From positions 1 to 64,000 of the forward strand of contig NC_092567.1 in assembly GCF_037975245.1 (NCBI RefSeq): a stretch of 64,000 bases of DNA. Reading direction: 5' to 3'. The position numbers were made by a program, and so were the translations under genes. Positions 53,701-59,700 of this stretch are shown in pieces. The notes under the pieces were generated by a model. The model was not told where the DNA came from, did not search any database, and saw nothing but the letters and a program-made list of their open reading frames with translations. The stretch comes from Apostichopus japonicus. Taxonomy: Eukaryota; Echinodermata; Holothuroidea; Aspidochirotida; Stichopodidae. Each line of letters starts with the position of its first letter. Within the stretch, counting starts at the first letter, position 1.

Positions 53701-56700
53701 ATACCATATACTACAGCAGTAATGTTACTAGTGAAAAAAAGTTCGCGGCCCCGGGATGGAAGCCCCCTGAAAAGTTCGCGCCCTGTGGAAAAAAAACTTG
53801 CATCCCGATCAAACACCAATTGCGTTCATTGTATGACCTATTTCTACTGTGTAAAGATGTGATCGTATCACTGCCTATTATGAATAAGGGGTTAATCAAC
53901 GGTCTAGCGTGCGTTACTCACAGGATTAATGCACGATCGGGGGATAATGCAAGCGATGCACAAGGGCGGAGCCCGAGTGCATCCAGCGATAGCATTAACA
54001 CCCGGAGTGCATTAATCATGTGAGTAACGCACGCTAGACCATTGATTAACCCCGTTCATTCATACACTACCATTTGTGTGGGGGAAAAATCATAAAACAA
54101 AACATTTTGGTTACATATAACCAAAGATTTATTAAAGTGATGCCCCGTAATTTTACCGTGCGTTACTCACAGGATTAACCAGTCAGCTGACCTGAATGGA
54201 CCAATAGGATTTAGGAATCTTTACTAAGTATGAATGAATGTGAATGTATACACAAATAAAGGGCAGATGGCTCAGTGCCTTAGCTTGGCTGTTTGACAGG
54301 GGCAGCCCGACCCACCCTCCTTTCACCCACCCTGCCGTTTCAACCAATTTTTACCCACACTTCACATGCTCAAATCCTCAAAACCTGATCCATCATTTAT
54401 CCTGATCTCTTTGCAAAAAATCATCATGAGAATTACAGTAGGCCTAGATGTGAATAGCTTTAGCACCAAAGAATTTACTGAAGCATGTGGTCAATTGGAC
54501 AGCGAAAAACTTTGCAATAGAAATTATTGTAGGATGAATTCACATTTTAAATTAGCAACTCTCAATGCAGAGAGAAGAAACATACAGTACTATGAAAATA
54601 TCCTTTTCAGGATCAGAGATGTTAGCTTCCAACAAAATTCATACAGTGGTGTTCCGTCGAGGTTGATCGATTCGTTCAATTTTAAAATATCCGAAAACGT
54701 TCGAAAACATCTGGATCTGTCTGGTTCCGTCTGAGCGGTTAAGAAAAAACACCTCAAACCCAGCAATCAAAGCCCAAAGTGTCCGAAAATGACTGAGGTA
54801 AAGATTACTAGCCCAAAAGGAACAAAAGAGTGGATTGTTTACCTAGAGCATTAGTGGTCACACGGCCGCTACTTTTCCTCAGCGTGATAACAATGGTCTG
54901 TAAGGATTACAAGTTCACTGAAAAAACCCTGTACTTACAGAAATGTAAACTTACTATCAGTTGCTATCTTGAAATGTTTTTTTCTTCAGTCCTGTTCAAA
55001 GTTTGATTCGCCGACAAGGTCCAACTGTTTCGTCTCGTCCATTTTGATACGACGTTTGAGTACCGAAATGATTAACACTTGCGATATACTTAAATGCAAT
55101 AATTACCAATGACTTAAATCTTATTTTTACAACCCGAAAATCACGTCTGGATATACATACACAAGAAAGCCACTTACTAACTTAAACCCACTCGCCATCA
55201 GGATATGAAAGTGCTTTTCTTGCAAACCTATGGTTAGGCAAGATTTTCCCATTGACTTAGTGTGGTGTTAGGCTACAATGTGGTCGAAGTTAGTTCCAGC
55301 TAACTATACAATTCGGCGAATAAACATATGGTTAGGCAACTTAGGCTAGGTTTTCCCATTGACTTAGTGTAGTGTTAGGCTACCATGTGGTCGAAGATAG
55401 CAGCAATAACGAATGTTTTCGATGAAAATTTTTAGTGCTAGCTAACTGCGACACAATTTGAGCGATTAAAAATATGGTTAGGCTAGATTTCCATGTTGAC
55501 TTATTGTGATGTCCTGAACATGCAGAGTGGGATATTATCTACAATTAAGAAACGAATGGGTAATTCTTTGTCGCAAGAAGTGTCGTAATGACAAAATAAT
55601 CAGTGGAATTGAGTAAACTAGAACAAAAATTTTAAACAGAAAAGAGTTGTTACGTAAAAGAAACTTATACTTCTAAGAATGTAGGAAACCATTATCCAAT
55701 TGCATTACATTTTGTGTTGAATGTCCGTTTACCGACTAAAAAAACATTGAGGATTCACAGACTGGTTAGCCATGGCAAAAGTGTTCGAAGACAGTATAAA
55801 ATGGCACTAAGATGCTTACCAGCTCCATTCAACTTGAAATTATAATAACCAGTTGTAAACGAACATGAAGGAGTAGACTAAAATCCATGTTTTGCAACAT
55901 TAAGTATCATTAGGGAGTTTTCGTTTTCCTGTTTCATGCGTACTTTACTATCTTACAAATTTCTTAACCCCCATTTCCAGACACGTATCATGATTGCGGT
56001 GCACGCGCAGAATTGACTGCCCTGGAAATCTAGGTCATATCCTGGTTTCTGCTGACACAGACTGCAGACACCTGTTAATTTGCATTCCATTTTGAGTTAG
56101 CAAAAGAAAACTTCTTAGAACCTTGGCAAACTGCCATGAAAACGTGCAACAATATATTAAGCCATTTCTTTAGAGAGGAGGGGTGACCCAAGCAGTCTCC
56201 CAGGTACCTTGCTTAGCGTGTGTGAGCTCAACTTTTGCAGCAACCTACAAGTACAAGTATGTGCGCTACCCGCGAACAGCGAGATTTTACGTCCCTGGGG
56301 TTTGTTTCTTAAAATGTTCAGCTTATGCGCAATACATTTTATTATTGGCCACCCAAAAAAAACTTTGATATCCATTACAAACAAGAAAGAAAAATAACCG
56401 GACGGCTGGACCTTGAAGGGTGAGAAACGGACACTTCATCTAGGGTAAAACGTTCGTAACATCTGCGTATTATGAGGACTTTCTGATGTTTCCAACATTT
56501 TAAACATTTTTAAACGTGAATCTGTCTAATAATTTGGACGGAATAAACTTATCAGTACTGGGATCATTTCTGCTACGAACAAATCAAAGGTGATACAAGT
56601 TTGAACACAAAATTGCTGCGAAGAAATATATTGAAGTAACGTCTTGTTTTGACAAAGACTTGCAATTTACAACAACTATTTACTAACCTTCAAAACAAAA

Positions 56701-59700
56701 AAATACAGAGCAGAGGGAGTAGAGCAGTAACAAAACCAGAATGCAAAAATGCATAGTGGTTTCGATGATGTAACATTCACCTATAATGACCTTTAATGTA
56801 TCAGCTAAACAAATCCAAGATTGAGAAAGCACTCATACAGTGGTGTTACGTCGAGGTTGACACCACCTGACTATACAGACTATACCGTACGATAAATTTC
56901 AATTTCGACGATCCGACTTTAAAAATTCTACCCGACGATATACTGCACAAGTACAGGTGTATTAGCCTGACGATAACTCAAGATGCGGACCGACCATTCA
57001 TGAAAGGTTTAATCGATCGCTATTGTTAAATTTTCCGTCGGTAGCGTCGGATAATCCGGACGATACCAGGCCTACAGTCTGTTGATAAACTAAAGAGAAC
57101 TACTGTACTGAACTGACATTGCTAAGCGGCCTAACCCAAGTTGCGGACCGACCATTCATGAAAGGATTAAATCGGTCGCTATTGTTAAAATTATAGTCCG
57201 TAGCGTCAGTTAGTCAGACGATACCAGGCCTACAGCCTGTTGATGAACAAAAGACAATGCGCTTCTGAACTTACTGTACATTGCTAGGCGGCCTAGCCTA
57301 AGTTGTTTACAGTATTATCGCAACATGCACGAACTTCGATGCAAAACAATGTAACAACTCATATATATATCCAAATGTTTTACTACTTTCCCTGTACCAA
57401 AAAAATTACCTTTCCGAGTGCAACGGTGTTTAATGTTTTCAATCCACCTACGATAATATAGTATTGGTAAAAGATTTGTTTCTTTACCGGCAATATCTTA
57501 CAATATAAAGGCACCATAATGTGAAGAATAAAACATCTGCAGACCGAACACAAATTTAGTGGATGTTATCCAGAATGTTAACAGTGAATTAATAGATTTA
57601 AAACTTCCATTTAGTTTTGTTGTTACGACCTGGCACTGCAATGCAGACGCCGCGGCGCCATTTGAATGTAACATAGTTAAATGGTCGGAACATCAAACAC
57701 ACCCGCAGCAATTCCCACGCGCGTTATCCAAGGGTCGACTTCAAAGCTTGGGGGAAAGTGGAGGGGTGGGGGGGGGGTGGTGACGTGCTTAAACAAAGAC
57801 CTTAGTGTACATCGTTTTTTTCATATGAACTGATTTTACTACAGACACTGAAAAGTGTTGAGAGAAGATTTAATTTTTGGAAATTTATTTTGAACCAAAT
57901 AGACTGACATCAGAGCACATTTACGCAACTTTAGATTAACTTAAAATCGAATTTTAAAATGCATTGTAAGTACACTCTATCTATCAGTACAATTTCGGAG
58001 CTTGTCCAATATGATCTACTAAATAAAATCACACTCATGTTATTCGTAAATCGAAAAACATTATTTGAGGCAACACCTTTTATACTTTGTAAACTTTAAA
58101 TCACCCATAACTCGAAAACGGAAGGAGATACAGACTTTTTATCGGCAGTGTGAGGAATACTAAAATGCGTTTAAATAAGCTCTATCTATGGTGACATCCC
58201 TATGTTCCGACGTCTCTATGTTCCGACGTATTTATGTTCCGACAATTTGTTTGGACTCTATTTTTTTATGGACGAAAATGTTTTCGGACCCAATTTCTTT
58301 TTTGGAGACTCAATCTTTTTGGCCCTCGTTTTTCGGACCAATTTTTTTGGGGAGGGGACTTAATTTTTTGGGCCCCAAATTTTTTGGGACCCAATTTTTT
58401 TTGTTGGGGGGACTCAATTTTTTTGGACCAACATTTTTTCTGACCTAACTTTTTTGGGGGGACACAATTTTTGGGGGGACACAATTTTTTGGACGCACCA
58501 AGTTTTTTTCACGAAAAAAGAGGGCCCAAAGTTTGTTATGACCCAAATAGTTGTGACCGAAAATTGCTTGTGACCCGAAATTTAATTGTTTGTACTCAAA
58601 TTTTTTGGGACCAAAATCAGTTTGGTCAAAAAAATATGTTGGTCCGAAAACATGTTGGTCAAAATTTTTTTATAAACTAAGTTTTTTTTTTACGCCCCGT
58701 CAAAGTAAAACCTGTTATTTCTGGTCATTATGTTAAAAAATAAGGGAGGGATGGGGGGGGGGCTAGTTTCGACCCTAGTAGGAACTTCGGACGCAAAGAC
58801 GAGTAACAGAAAATACAAGAGGCAAACTACTGTATTAGTGTATGTTTACAGTACAGAGGGCAAGGTGAACACAAATAAAGAAGTAAACGGATTAGTAAAC
58901 AAAGAGGGAGAGAAGAAAATAAGTCAGGGAAAAATATACACTGTGGAAGGATAAAGAGAGGATTAAATAACGAGAAGTAAATAATAAACTGTGGGAGGGT
59001 GGGCGGGGGGGGGTGGAGGGAATCAACAGTTTAGGGAAGATTTTGGGAATTTCATCCCAGATATCGCTAGATATCGATACAGTACAGTGCCCTTGGGATT
59101 TATTGGATTTTATTCTCCTTTTTCTCTTTCTTTTTTTTCTTTTCCCTTCCTTCCTCCTCATCCCCCCCCCCCTTTTCCCTTTTTTTTCTTCTCTTTTCTT
59201 CGCAGAATAGTACCATTCATAATTTGCATATTACACGAAAATTAACCCTCGGCGTCCAGACGGCGGGAAATTGTAACATCATGTTCAATGTGTTGTTTTG
59301 TTCCCACGGTGCAATGAACTGGTGCAAGTTCGAATGTCGATGACCTACTTATGTTTTGTGACCAATGTCAGTGGGAATTATGTGTGTAAAAACTCGGGTT
59401 TTTCTACGTGTTATATATATAGAAGTTTTACGTAAGCGGAGCGAAGTTCGGGGCGGCTCTTTGATTGTGAGGAAGCATTTATCTAAGCATCAATATTTGT
59501 GAAAAATATCGTAAAGTTTTTCAGATATTCTCTTTGAATGTCCCCTCCATATATCTCTCTTTCTCCGTCCACCCAAAGCTCGACCATTACGCTAATTCTG
59601 TTTGAGGAAAAGTTATCGAAATATCGCGATAATTGTTTAACTATTTATCGTGACGGTAAAAAGAAAATATCGCCCAACCCTATGCCTGACCCAATTAATA

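Noticed and set aside
54366-54734. 122-codon plus-strand open frame
   Set aside because: No recognisable domain or splice context, and its 3' part runs across a transposon end (54644).
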